A stretch of 64,000 nt of DNA from positions 1 to 64,000 of IMG/VR virus record IMGVR_UViG_3300042544_002864; one strand, 5' to 3'. Shown one piece after another: positions 23,675 to 31,564 of this stretch. A program made the position numbers and the translations under genes. Source of the stretch: a virus. Position 1 is the stretch's first letter; each line of letters opens with the position of its first letter. Below the pieces are notes generated by a model, which had not been told where the DNA came from, ran no database searches, and saw only the letters and a list, made by a program, of their open reading frames with translations.

Positions 23675-24885
23675 AGATTTTTAATAGAACTAAACTTTTT
23701 ATTATAATCGGTCACTTCATTATTATTTTTTTTCCTTCTAAATTTTGGTATCCATTTAATATCCAAAACATCAGAACTGAAAAAATTCTCTAAATTTAAT
23801 TTCTTATAAGGATCAGACATAAGTTCAGATAATTTATTCATATCTTTTACTTTACTTATTCTATGTAATAACCTATAAGGATCATCTGTTTTCTTTTTTT
23901 CTACAATATCATCAAATAACTTCTTCCAAAGGAATACGGGATATCCACTTTTCAACTTCTCTTCAGATTTTTTATAACCGGCTTCATCATTATCAAAGAA
24001 GTATTGTAAATCTAGATTATTATTTTCTAAAAATCTATAATCTGTATTAACACCAACAAGTCCAATTGAATTCGGGAAAAATAAAGAGTCGATATAACCC
24101 TCAAATACGGTAATCTTTTCCATAAAATCAACATTAAGTATGTTGAAATAATATGATAACTTATTGTAGATGACCATCTCACTAATATCCGGTTCTGGTA
24201 AATCTTTTCCCATACTTACCCATTCTAATAGGTTCTCATAGTTGTATATTTTGAATGTACGACGCTTTCCTTCTTTTAAGTTACGAGTTTGCATACCAAG
24301 TACTTTATCACCTCTGCGATTCAATAAAACGATTATCCACTCACTTTCATCTTCATTCTTCCAGTATTTGGCTTGATAAATATTCTTATGATACTCTGGT
24401 GGTATTCCACGACCAACTAAGTATTTATAAACACCGCCATTAACTTGTATAGGTTTGAAATCAGATATTGGTGTTAAGTCTTGACTGAATACTCTTTCTA
24501 ATTCGGTCATGTCAATTAGATTTTCAAATTTAGCATCAACAAAATCACCTTCATAGTCAGAATAAGTCATAACACTATTTAAGTGTTCTATCATTTCTAA
24601 CTTTTTTTCAGGGTCTAGTTGTTCATTGAAATCTTTGCATAATCTATCAAAGGTTGTTTTCTTATCACAATTAAAACAAATATAGATAAGTCTGTTAAAA
24701 TAGAAGTTACCTCTTTTTTTGTGTTCGGACTTTCCATCACCACAATAAGGACAACACATATTCAATCTATCCGAATATGATATTAATTTTCTTCTATGAA
24801 CAGAAGAAAACTCTTTATTCAAGATTTTTTGTAAAATATCATTTATGTATTTTTGGTCCATACATGATATATTTTGCAAATACAT
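23671..24885 (-). CDS. DNA primase with zinc finger and TOPRIM domain (T4 gp61 type)
   Basis: 404 residues. A zinc-binding domain lies at about 44-75 (CCPYCGDGKSEHK ... ICFNCDKKTTF). The catalytic TOPRIM region is at about 255-305, with VFEGYIDSLFF (the conserved Glu) and FFDNDEAGYKK (the D-x-D). This is the layout of DnaG-type and T4 gp61 primases, which make RNA primers at the fork with a helicase partner. The first ATG is at 24885; a second in frame at 24861 (MDQKYINDIL) is equally plausible. It ends in a tail-to-tail overlap with the HNH gene. Confidence 0.87.
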   Translation of the reverse strand: MYLQNISCMDQKYINDILQKILNKEFSSVHRRKLISYSDRLNMCCPYCGDGKSEHKKRGNFYFNRLIYICFNCDKKTTFDRLCKDFNEQLDPEKKLEMIEHLNSVMTYSDYEGDFVDAKFENLIDMTELERVFSQDLTPISDFKPIQVNGGVYKYLVGRGIPPEYHKNIYQAKYWKNEDESEWIIVLLNRRGDKVLGMQTRNLKEGKRRTFKIYNYENLLEWVSMGKDLPEPDISEMVIYNKLSYYFNILNVDFMEKITVFEGYIDSLFFPNSIGLVGVNTDYRFLENNNLDLQYFFDNDEAGYKKSEEKLKSGYPVFLWKKLFDDIVEKKKTDDPYRLLHRISKVKDMNKLSELMSDPYKKLNLENFFSSDVLDIKWIPKFRRKKNNNEVTDYNKKFSSIKNL

Positions 24886-24922
24886 CTAAGTTTTCAAAAA
24901 AATCAAAAAAAGATATTTAAAA

Positions 24923-24934
24923 CTAAATATATAC
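24923..24934 (+). promoter_or_regulatory. weak late-type promoter motif CTAAATATATAC
   Basis: Loose match to the late-type motif, 22 bases before the ATG of the tagged gene at 24957. Confidence 0.35.
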
Positions 24935-24956
24935 TATAATAAAAAAAATATAAAAT

Positions 24957-25520
24957 ATGAAATATATTAAGACATTTGAAGGTTATTCAACTAAATCATT
25001 AATGGTTTTTGAAAACGTTGAAATTGGAACACAAGAACAAAAAGATTTATTAAATAGATCTTTTGAAGAATTATCAAAACAAGAACAAGAAGCTGCTTTT
25101 AAAGGAATTGAAGAATTAGCTGCGAAGGCTGGATGTTCTGTTGAGGACTTAACAAACTCTAAGTTTGTTCAATCTATATTCAACAATGCTGAAGAAGATC
25201 GTGCTTATGGACCAGATTCATTAGAAGAAGGAGTTATTGGTGACTTTTTTGAAAGAACAAAAAAATTCTTTGGTAATCTATTAAACGGATTAGGAATCGC
25301 TTTAAGATGGGCTGGAGGATTAGCTGGATCATTAACATCATTTCTTGCTATCGCGGCAGGTAGTCCTGATTATAGAATAGACTGGATGTGGCATGAGTCA
25401 TTGAGAAGTTTATCAAGAGATCAAGAAGCTGGAATGTTTTTAGCTGGATTAGCAGCATTAGGAATAAGTATAATCGCTGGTCACTACTTATCACACAAAG
25501 GTAAATCAATGGCAAGATAA
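24957..25520 (+). CDS. tagged protein with hydrophobic C-terminal segments
   Basis: 187 residues starting MKYIKTFEGYSTKS, a clear tag copy (F-E at 7-8). An acidic helical middle is followed by two or three hydrophobic stretches, about 110-133 (GIALRWAGGLAGSLTSFLAIAA) and 157-178 (MFLAGLAALGISIIAGHYL), so the protein could insert in a membrane. A packaged, injected protein able to enter the membrane could help DNA entry, or it may be a pore-forming minor head protein. This is inference. Confidence 0.55.
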   Translation: MKYIKTFEGYSTKSLMVFENVEIGTQEQKDLLNRSFEELSKQEQEAAFKGIEELAAKAGCSVEDLTNSKFVQSIFNNAEEDRAYGPDSLEEGVIGDFFERTKKFFGNLLNGLGIALRWAGGLAGSLTSFLAIAAGSPDYRIDWMWHESLRSLSRDQEAGMFLAGLAALGISIIAGHYLSHKGKSMAR

Positions 25521-25540
25521 TTTTACAAATAATATTAAAT

Positions 25541-25568
25541 AAAAAAAGACCCTTATGGGTCTTTTTTT
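25541..25568. terminator. bidirectional rho-independent terminator
   Basis: Perfect stem AAAAAAAGACCC / GGGTCTTTTTTT with loop TTAT, between convergent genes. Confidence 0.85.
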
Positions 25569-25902
25569 ATTTTGAGTATTTTTCGTCTCGGATATCTACT
25601 AAAACATCGATAATTGTTTTGATACTTTCTTTGTCAGGTGCTATTTTTTTCAAGTAAACACCTTTAGCGAAATATGTGTAGTAGATAAAGTGAGCTACCA
25701 ATAAAATAATTGCGAATGGTAAGATGAAGTTCAAAAACCAGATACCAATTAAAAATGGAATCAATGTAACTACAAACATAACTCCTTCAGTAAATAACAT
25801 AGATGCAACTTTTAACAAGTTAATACTTTTATTAAAATCTGATTTTGTATAGTTAGCTGTTTTTACTAATTCTTCTTGTTTTACTTCGTTGTATGTTTTC
25901 AT
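25567..25902 (-). CDS. small integral membrane protein
   Basis: 111 residues with two closely spaced long hydrophobic segments (about 33-55, LFTEGVMFVVTLIPFLIGIW, and 57-80, NFILPFAIILLVAHFIYY), and charged ends. It starts MKTYNEVKQEELVK, which looks superficially like the T4 tag but lacks the F and the hydrophobic cleavage residue. It is driven by a host-type promoter, so it is probably early; it might alter the inner membrane or block superinfection. No family recognised. Confidence 0.5.
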   Translation of the reverse strand: MKTYNEVKQEELVKTANYTKSDFNKSINLLKVASMLFTEGVMFVVTLIPFLIGIWFLNFILPFAIILLVAHFIYYTYFAKGVYLKKIAPDKESIKTIIDVLVDIRDEKYSK

Positions 25903-25941
25903 TTTGTAGTGGATTTATTTGTGTTTAATTATTTAACAATA

Positions 25942-25949
25942 CAAATATA
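25942..25949 (-). promoter_or_regulatory. host-type promoter -7 box TATATTTG
   Basis: TAnnTTTG on the minus strand, about 40 bases before the ATG at 25902. Confidence 0.5.
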
Positions 25950-26021
25950 CAATTATTTTCCTAATTATAAAATATATATATCAAAAAAATTAAAAATAGT
26001 AACCATTTCACTTTAAATTTA

Positions 26022-26029
26022 TATATTTG
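26022..26029 (+). promoter_or_regulatory. host-type -7 box TATATTTG abutting a start codon
   Basis: TATATTTG ends 4 bases before the ATG at 26034. The sequence TATATTTGTATTATGAGAA is shared with the promoter-start region of the metallophosphoesterase gene at 62462, which implies a leaderless transcript or a later true start. Confidence 0.5.
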
Positions 26030-26033
26030 TATT

Positions 26034-26273
26034 ATGAGAACACTAAAAGAGTTATACAATGCTAATGTGGATGTCAGAGACTCTGATATTCCAGTTGAAT
26101 GGAAAGAAAGTTTTGGCAAGTTTATGATGGGTCAAACATGTTCTGCTGAAGTCGATGAAGATGGTACAATAAAGGAGTTTATTTACTACGCTTGTGATTT
26201 CAGAGGTTGGTACTTCCAAAATAAAGAAGCTATTGAAAGAGATATTAAAATAGATAACGTATTAAAGAGTTAA
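26034..26273 (+). CDS. small hypothetical protein
   Basis: 79 residues, starting MRTLKELYNANVDVRD and containing SFGKFMMGQTC and CDFRGWYFQNKEA. No membrane segment. Its start is 4 bases from a host-type -7 box, so it may be translated from a leaderless early mRNA. The last 12 bases overlap the end of the convergent gene 26262-28133. Function unknown. Confidence 0.5.
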   Translation: MRTLKELYNANVDVRDSDIPVEWKESFGKFMMGQTCSAEVDEDGTIKEFIYYACDFRGWYFQNKEAIERDIKIDNVLKS

Positions 26274-28133
26274 TAATAAGTATAACTTTTCAATTTCTTT
26301 TCTAAATGAAGAATAATCAAATGATTTACACATTCTATAAAGTGCTCTGATATATCTGTAATCTAATCTCAACATCTTCTTATATTTAAGATTCAAATCT
26401 CCATCACCTGTTAATTTCTCTATTTCTGAAGTAAATAGAGAAACTTTACTACTTGTGCTAAGACTTTCTGTGAATGTTATTGCGGCTAATAAAGATGGTA
26501 TCATTTCCTCTGGTGTTAGTAATTCAGAAGAGTCCATACCCCAATAAACATTTTTTAAACTTTTTACATAGACTTCATTTGACTCTATAGAAGAAATGAC
26601 TTCTTTAGTGTTTAACTCACCACTTTTATAACTATCATATAGTTTTTTCTTAACCTTTTGAACTAATTCACGATGTTCACAATCATCACCTGGGAATAAC
26701 TCTTCTCTTATCTTATGGTATAATAAATCTCCCCAAGTCATTGTATCACTTCTATTTTCTTTCTCATCTATAAAGTGATATTCACCAGTATATGGATCTT
26801 TTATATAACTTTTTCTCAAAAAGTATTTAGTCTCACCTACTATTATTTGTTCTATATAAAGGTCTGTTCTAGATTTAACTAACCAATCAGTATCATTTTT
26901 TGATATCTCAACTTCTATTACTTGTTCATTATCAGGATAAAGGTAATCGTTCATAACTTCAGAATAAACAGCATCATCTTTATAAAAATTCTCACTATGG
27001 TACTCTGACCAAACTACATCCTCATTAGGGTAAGCCCATTCATCTTTATAATCTAAATAAGTGGCATCATCTGTGTAAACATAACTATTAATATTTTCAC
27101 ACCAAACCGAACCTTCTCTACTAATATGTTCGCCATACCACTCAGACCAAATACCATCTTCTTCTTCAAAACCACCACTCGTATCTTGAATCTTTATATA
27201 ACCTTGGCCTGGCCATAAATCTTCATCATCTCTTAAAATTTTAGTTGTGGGATTATAAACAACAAATGTATCCATATAAGGATATTTCTCATAAGTGTGA
27301 TCTCCTAATTTAACTTCTAAGTAGTGTGTGTTTTCATCTGAAACTCTATATGAGTTTTTTATCATCCATTTCTCAAAAAAATCATTAAATAACAATCTAT
27401 CTGAATCATTTATAGTATAGATTCTATCCATAAAATAAGAGTCATCTGTTAATTTCCAAATTAAAGCTCGACCTGTTATTTTATCTTTATTGTCCTCTGA
27501 TTTTAATATAAGTAATTGACAGACCTCTGGATTTTTAACATAAATATCTAAAAAATTTTGACAACTATTATATCTCATACAAGAATTTCCTAATTGACCT
27601 CTTCTTTCAAGATAATTGTTTTCATGATACCATTTTTTAATATCTTCCCCATTTACCAACTCAAAGTTATTAATATCACCATCAACAGCCGCCTTATATT
27701 GGTTTACAAATGTTTCTATATCAGAATCGGTAATAGAAGATTTATGTACTTCAGTCACTATTCTTCTAAGCCATCTACCAATACTTATCTCCGTTCTACC
27801 TTTATTCCAAAATTCATTTGATTTATCATTAGTTATATTTCTTGGAAGAAAATAAACATCATCATTAGGATATGTTTTTGTATCTGGGTTGGATCTTAAA
27901 ATTCTATTTACTTGAATAAAAGATATTGTATCATTCTTATCAGTGATATCAACTAAAGTGTAGATATCAGTAATTTGATTAGAATCTTCAGCGGATAATA
28001 AAAATTTAGCATACTTATTATTTTTAGAAACTTTGTCTAAAAGTTTTCTAAACTCATCAGAGTAATAAAGTCTCATCTCTTTTTTAGCAACAGCTTCAAA
28101 AATAAAGTCTAAGTAGTTAGATAGAAATCTCAT
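26262..28133 (-). CDS. tagged large protein of GSCM family with YxE/WSE repeats
   Basis: 623 residues starting MRFLSNYLDFIFEAV, a long tag variant with I-F-E at 11-13. The core (about 140-290) has FELVNGEDIKKWY, GQLGNSCMRYNSC (Cys near 188), GRALIWKL and FMDRIYTINDSD, and is plainly homologous to the core of the gene at 11237-12469. After it come several short repeats of about 20 residues with the pattern V-(W/Y)-S-E-x4-x(Y/F)-x2-D-D-A (positions about 330-400). The conserved Cys and the paired presence suggest an enzyme family of unknown reaction, with different C-terminal modules giving different targets. Late-type motif 3 bases before the ATG. Confidence 0.55.
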   Translation of the reverse strand: MRFLSNYLDFIFEAVAKKEMRLYYSDEFRKLLDKVSKNNKYAKFLLSAEDSNQITDIYTLVDITDKNDTISFIQVNRILRSNPDTKTYPNDDVYFLPRNITNDKSNEFWNKGRTEISIGRWLRRIVTEVHKSSITDSDIETFVNQYKAAVDGDINNFELVNGEDIKKWYHENNYLERRGQLGNSCMRYNSCQNFLDIYVKNPEVCQLLILKSEDNKDKITGRALIWKLTDDSYFMDRIYTINDSDRLLFNDFFEKWMIKNSYRVSDENTHYLEVKLGDHTYEKYPYMDTFVVYNPTTKILRDDEDLWPGQGYIKIQDTSGGFEEEDGIWSEWYGEHISREGSVWCENINSYVYTDDATYLDYKDEWAYPNEDVVWSEYHSENFYKDDAVYSEVMNDYLYPDNEQVIEVEISKNDTDWLVKSRTDLYIEQIIVGETKYFLRKSYIKDPYTGEYHFIDEKENRSDTMTWGDLLYHKIREELFPGDDCEHRELVQKVKKKLYDSYKSGELNTKEVISSIESNEVYVKSLKNVYWGMDSSELLTPEEMIPSLLAAITFTESLSTSSKVSLFTSEIEKLTGDGDLNLKYKKMLRLDYRYIRALYRMCKSFDYSSFRKEIEKLYLLLTL

Positions 28134-28136
28134 ATA

Positions 28137-28148
28137 TTATATATTAAA
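28137..28148 (-). promoter_or_regulatory. late-type promoter motif TTTAATATATAA, short spacing
   Basis: Exact motif, 3 bases before the ATG at 28133. Confidence 0.6.
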
Positions 28149-28166
28149 TAAATAGATTTAAAATAA

Positions 28167-28191
28167 AAAATCCTCTTATTTAGAGGATTTT
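28167..28191 (-). terminator. rho-independent terminator overlapping stop codon
   Basis: Stem AAAATCCTCT / AGAGGATTTT with AAATA loop and T-run on the minus strand. It includes the stop codon of the tagged HAD gene. Confidence 0.7.
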
Positions 28192-29279
28192 ATTACTTTC
28201 TTTTTCCTTTTCTTAGTACCGACAATATCACTCGATGTTTTAGCTAAGAATTTAGTTTGTCTTTTGAATTGATTTGCAAAATCATCTTGTCTTTGATCTT
28301 GACCTATTGGATTTAATTGACCAGCCATATTACCAAATTGTGTAAATTTTAATACTGACCCTTCCATACCTGGATTTTGTTGAGACGTTTCAGTTAATAC
28401 CTCTTTTGATACAACTTTTCTAGTTATATTTAGAGGATCTTTAGTTCCCTTAACAACAAAAGAAACAATATTTGGAAATCTTTCGTGATTTAATTCAATC
28501 ACATGTTCCATATGTTCTTTATTTTTATTATCATCATCTGAGAATCCAAGTTTTGCAACCCAATGGTCTCCAGAGTTAGAGTTCAACTCATCGATGAAAC
28601 TATTTACTTTTTCAGTAAACTCTAAAAATACATCTTCTTTAGCTTTTTCAGGATTACTAGGAGAACCACCTCTTGAAGGAGATGAAACACCAACGAAATC
28701 ACAATTATCTAAATAAACTTTAATCAACTCATTTTGAGATGGTTGACCTTTTAGTATTTTAGATGAATCTTCTTTATCAACTCCGAAGAAATAAGCATAT
28801 TTCATTACTTGATTATACATTTGATATAATTGTTCTTCACTTAAAACATTATCTATAATCCACTCAACACCTTTTCTCATTGGTCCAGATTCGTGACCAC
28901 GAGCAGTAATGATTGCGAATAATGACCCATTTGATAAACATTCAACAAAGTCATCCCAAGCTGGTCCGAAACTACCACTTGATATAGCTTTTTTAACATC
29001 CTCTGTAAAGATTGACTCCCCCATAGGACCACTATCTCTGAAATTAGAAAAAGCCTCTGATGGATCATTGTTTATAACTCTCCAATTTTCAGAATCTCCT
29101 CTAACCTCTGCGAATTCCGCAGTAGAGATATCAATAGGATTCCAAGAATCACCATCTCTTTTCTCCATGTGAATAACAGTTGGCATGTTTAATATATTAT
29201 CATCCCAGTCAAAAGCATAGTAAAGTAGATAATCTGATTCTCTACTTTCTTTAATAAATTGACCAAATTTCTTAACCAT
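28176..29279 (-). CDS. tagged HAD-like phosphatase/hydrolase
   Basis: 367 residues starting MVKKFGQFIKESRES, with I-K-E at 9-11 (T4-type cleavage form). A HAD fold follows: motif I DWDDNIL (Asp 24 and Asp 26), motif II SLFAIITARG, and motif IV LGFSDDDNKN. The acceptor Asp sits only 13 residues after the predicted cleavage site, so processing would leave the active site intact. The C-terminal 100 residues (GMEGSVLKFTQFGN, then basic) are a separate tail found in large-phage virion proteins. The substrate is unknown. It would dephosphorylate a small metabolite, nucleotide or protein. Confidence 0.7.
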   Translation of the reverse strand: MVKKFGQFIKESRESDYLLYYAFDWDDNILNMPTVIHMEKRDGDSWNPIDISTAEFAEVRGDSENWRVINNDPSEAFSNFRDSGPMGESIFTEDVKKAISSGSFGPAWDDFVECLSNGSLFAIITARGHESGPMRKGVEWIIDNVLSEEQLYQMYNQVMKYAYFFGVDKEDSSKILKGQPSQNELIKVYLDNCDFVGVSSPSRGGSPSNPEKAKEDVFLEFTEKVNSFIDELNSNSGDHWVAKLGFSDDDNKNKEHMEHVIELNHERFPNIVSFVVKGTKDPLNITRKVVSKEVLTETSQQNPGMEGSVLKFTQFGNMAGQLNPIGQDQRQDDFANQFKRQTKFLAKTSSDIVGTKKRKKKVIKSSK

Positions 29280-29285
29280 AGATAT

Positions 29286-29636
29286 TTATTTTTTCTTGTT
29301 TATAAATGATTGAAATGATTCAAGAGCTCTTACGTTCTCTTCTTCCTCATCATCGTCATCATCGTCATCACCTTCTTCGTCATCTTGAATTTCATCTTCA
29401 AGACCTTCAGGAGCTTCTTCACCAGCGAAGTCTTCTTCTTCACCACCGAAATCACCAAAAGATTTAATTCCTTCTCCGTCTTCAGACTCTTCACCATCTT
29501 GACCTTCTTGAGCTTCTTCAGTATCGATTGAGAATTCCTCAATAACCTCACCTTCGAATTCTGCTTTTACTGATATACGACCTTCCATCTCTTCGATTTC
29601 GATCTCATATCCGTTTATTTCAACTTTAGTTTTCAT
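29286..29636 (-). CDS. very acidic protein, prohead core candidate
   Basis: 116 residues from the ATG at 29636 (the frame is open to a TTG at 29645). A short beta-rich start (VEINGYEIEIEEMEG) leads into a long acidic tail with an eight-Asp run, followed by a basic end. This resembles T4 gp67, a small prohead core protein with a poly-acidic tail. The last residues (ALESFQSFINKKK) echo the N-terminal tag of the packaged proteins, which would suit a core component. Exact late-type motif 19 bases before the ATG. Confidence 0.45.
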   Translation of the reverse strand: MKTKVEINGYEIEIEEMEGRISVKAEFEGEVIEEFSIDTEEAQEGQDGEESEDGEGIKSFGDFGGEEEDFAGEEAPEGLEDEIQDDEEGDDDDDDDEEEENVRALESFQSFINKKK

Positions 29637-29655
29637 ATTGTACAATTAATTTTTA

Positions 29656-29667
29656 TTATATATTAAA
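29656..29667 (-). promoter_or_regulatory. late-type promoter motif TTTAATATATAA
   Basis: Exact motif on the minus strand, 19 bases before the ATG at 29636. Confidence 0.6.
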
Positions 29668-29740
29668 TATGTAACCTCGTTTTTTGATAAATAAACTTTT
29701 ACCCATTTATATAATAAAAACTAAAACTAAACATAATATA

Positions 29741-30397
29741 ATGACAGATTTTAGAAAATTCAGCATACAAAGTATAAGTGGTAATAAATTCGATGACTAC
29801 TTTAAGAAACTACAAAAAAAGAACTTCACATCAAACTTACTCGAATCAAATGGAATGCCAGTTGATGTATTTTCAAAACTATTAGATGATAGGATTATCT
29901 TTTTAGCAGATGAGATCGATTCAGATGTTTGTAACATAATTAAAGCACAACTTCTTTATTTAGAATCTGTTAATGATGATGATATTAAAATCTATATTGA
30001 TAGTCCAGGTGGTTCAGTTTACTCTGGATTAGGTTTATTAGACGTAATGGATTTTGTTAAACCAGACATCGTTACAATCAATACGGGACTTGCTGCATCA
30101 ATGGGTGCTGTAATTCTATGTTCCGGTACTAAAGGTAAAAGAAAAGCTCTTAAAAGAAGTAGAACAATGATTCACCAACCAATGAGTTATGGTGGATATG
30201 TTCAACAAGCTTCTGATATGGAAATTGAGGCCAGAGAAATGAACTCAATAAAAAAAGAGCTTTATGAAATAATATCAGAAATGACAGGTCAAAATTACGA
30301 TAGAGTTAGTAAAGATGGTGATAGAGATTATTGGATGAACGCTATTGAAGCTAAGAAGTATGGCATGATTGATGAAATCGTAACAAAAAGAAAATAA
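29741..30397 (+). CDS. clpP: ATP-dependent Clp protease proteolytic subunit
   Basis: 218 residues from the ATG at 29741, which follows an A-rich leader; the open frame extends to 29684. The catalytic triad is visible: Ser 120 in GLAASMGAV, His 145 in TMIHQP, and Asp 192 in SKDGDRDYW. The IYIDSPGG oxyanion strand is present too. The length fits a stand-alone ClpP of bacterial type, which would form a 14-mer and use host ClpX or ClpC. It could redirect host protein turnover, or compete with host ClpP. No Clp ATPase lies in the window. It is not tagged. Confidence 0.9.
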   Translation: MTDFRKFSIQSISGNKFDDYFKKLQKKNFTSNLLESNGMPVDVFSKLLDDRIIFLADEIDSDVCNIIKAQLLYLESVNDDDIKIYIDSPGGSVYSGLGLLDVMDFVKPDIVTINTGLAASMGAVILCSGTKGKRKALKRSRTMIHQPMSYGGYVQQASDMEIEAREMNSIKKELYEIISEMTGQNYDRVSKDGDRDYWMNAIEAKKYGMIDEIVTKRK

Positions 30398-30402
30398 TAT
30401 CT

Positions 30403-30834
30403 ATGATGCAAATTTCACAACTAACTAAGGACCAAAGAGTTAAAGAGATAATCACTGAGATTAATAAGAAGACTTCAAACTCTATGAGTTTTACGCCATT
30501 TCAATCTGTAATAGAACGATTAACTTTAATTCAAATAGTTGAATCAATAGAAGATAGAATTTATTTTATATCAGAGTCTCCATCATTTGAGTTGAACGGA
30601 AGAAACTGGACTTGTCAACAATATAAATGTGATACTATCGAAGACTTTAAGTCATTGATGGATAACCATCCTAATGAATTTTATATACTTTATAACATTA
30701 TGTTAACTAATGGTGTTGTTTCAAATGCTCCTGGTATTTCTCAAACTCCATCTTATATGATTAGAGGAGTTTTCGTAGAGGATCCTTCAGTTAAAAGAGA
30801 ACAAATAATAAATCAAATATTAAACGAAGAGTAA
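30403..30834 (+). CDS. hypothetical protein
   Basis: 143 residues, five bases after clpP and probably co-transcribed. Predicted N-terminal helix, then a mixed region with IEDRIYFISESPSFELNGRNW and an acidic C-terminus. It might be an adaptor for the phage ClpP, since adaptors often sit beside their protease, but no sequence feature shows this. Confidence 0.45.
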   Translation: MMQISQLTKDQRVKEIITEINKKTSNSMSFTPFQSVIERLTLIQIVESIEDRIYFISESPSFELNGRNWTCQQYKCDTIEDFKSLMDNHPNEFYILYNIMLTNGVVSNAPGISQTPSYMIRGVFVEDPSVKREQIINQILNEE

Positions 30835-30843
30835 CTTTTAAAT

Positions 30844-30855
30844 ATTAATATATAA
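30844..30855 (+). promoter_or_regulatory. late-type promoter motif ATTAATATATAA, short spacing
   Basis: One-base variant, 4 bases before the ATG of the tagged gene at 30860. Confidence 0.5.
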
Positions 30856-30859
30856 TGAG

Positions 30860-31564
30860 ATGAAAAAATTCTCTAAACTTATATTAGAATCTAAAGATGA
30901 GTCACGAACAATGAGTCCTCTTACAAATCCGGTTGATTGGGATGAAATATTCAAACCTTTAATAGATCATATTGAATCTAATCTTCAATCAAAAGTTCAA
31001 GGTCCAGGAAGTGCCGTTTTTACAAACCAAACAAAAGCACTTCTTGATGAATTTATTGACCAAGTAGAAGAAGATTATAAAGATTATTATCAATATGAAA
31101 TACATGATGGTTCACAAGAAGGATTCTTATCAGCTTTTAATATCAATGTTGATTATAGAGATATAATGGATTGCATTCAACCATTATTAGACAGAACAGA
31201 TGATGTTGAAGATTCCGGTAACTTTGAATTAGGCGCTTTTGTTATTGATATTGCAGAAAAAAAACCTACTGCACCATCATCTCCAATTAAATATAATACT
31301 AATGAAGAAATAGCTGAAGATTTAGCAGACGTTCATGGTAAGTTAAAAATGTTAGATGCTGATTTTACTATCAGAGTTACGAAATCTAAAACAGCTCAAT
31401 ACTCATCTACAAGAATGAGAGAAACTGGAACTATATCACTAACAAAAAATTCAACAGATGTTGATACTTTATTCTTAAATGGTTTACATGATGATGAAAA
31501 AATAACTAATGTTATAATCTATGTTTATAATAAAGAAACAGTTCAAGGTGCTGATTTAGATTAA
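30860..31564 (+). CDS. tagged hypothetical protein
   Basis: 234 residues starting MKKFSKLILESKDES, with I-L-E at 8-10, close to the T4 capsid-targeting form. The body is acidic and helical in the first part (WDEIFKPLIDHIESNLQ) and beta-rich at the end (DFTIRVTKSKTAQYSSTRM). No known enzyme motif. It meets the protease gene on the opposite strand with a shared TTAA, where both genes use TAA stops. Confidence 0.55.
   Translation: MKKFSKLILESKDESRTMSPLTNPVDWDEIFKPLIDHIESNLQSKVQGPGSAVFTNQTKALLDEFIDQVEEDYKDYYQYEIHDGSQEGFLSAFNINVDYRDIMDCIQPLLDRTDDVEDSGNFELGAFVIDIAEKKPTAPSSPIKYNTNEEIAEDLADVHGKLKMLDADFTIRVTKSKTAQYSSTRMRETGTISLTKNSTDVDTLFLNGLHDDEKITNVIIYVYNKETVQGADLD

Noticed and set aside
17627-24871. 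Shared 12-base TATATCATGTAT before the clamp-like gene (17627-17638) and, reversed, before primase (24860-24871)
   Set aside because: Suggestive of a middle promoter or operator for replication genes, but with only two full copies in such AT-rich DNA a chance match is not excluded.
25567-25902. Membrane protein starting MKTYNEV as a tag carrier
   Set aside because: It looks like T4 MKTYQEF at first, but lacks the Phe and (I/L)-x-E, and it has a host-type early promoter.
29741-30397. ClpP as the prohead maturation protease
   Set aside because: S14 proteases mature heads in some siphoviruses, but this one is a full bacterial-type ClpP without scaffold fusion, and the (I/L)-x-E sites on tagged proteins point to a gp21-like enzyme elsewhere.
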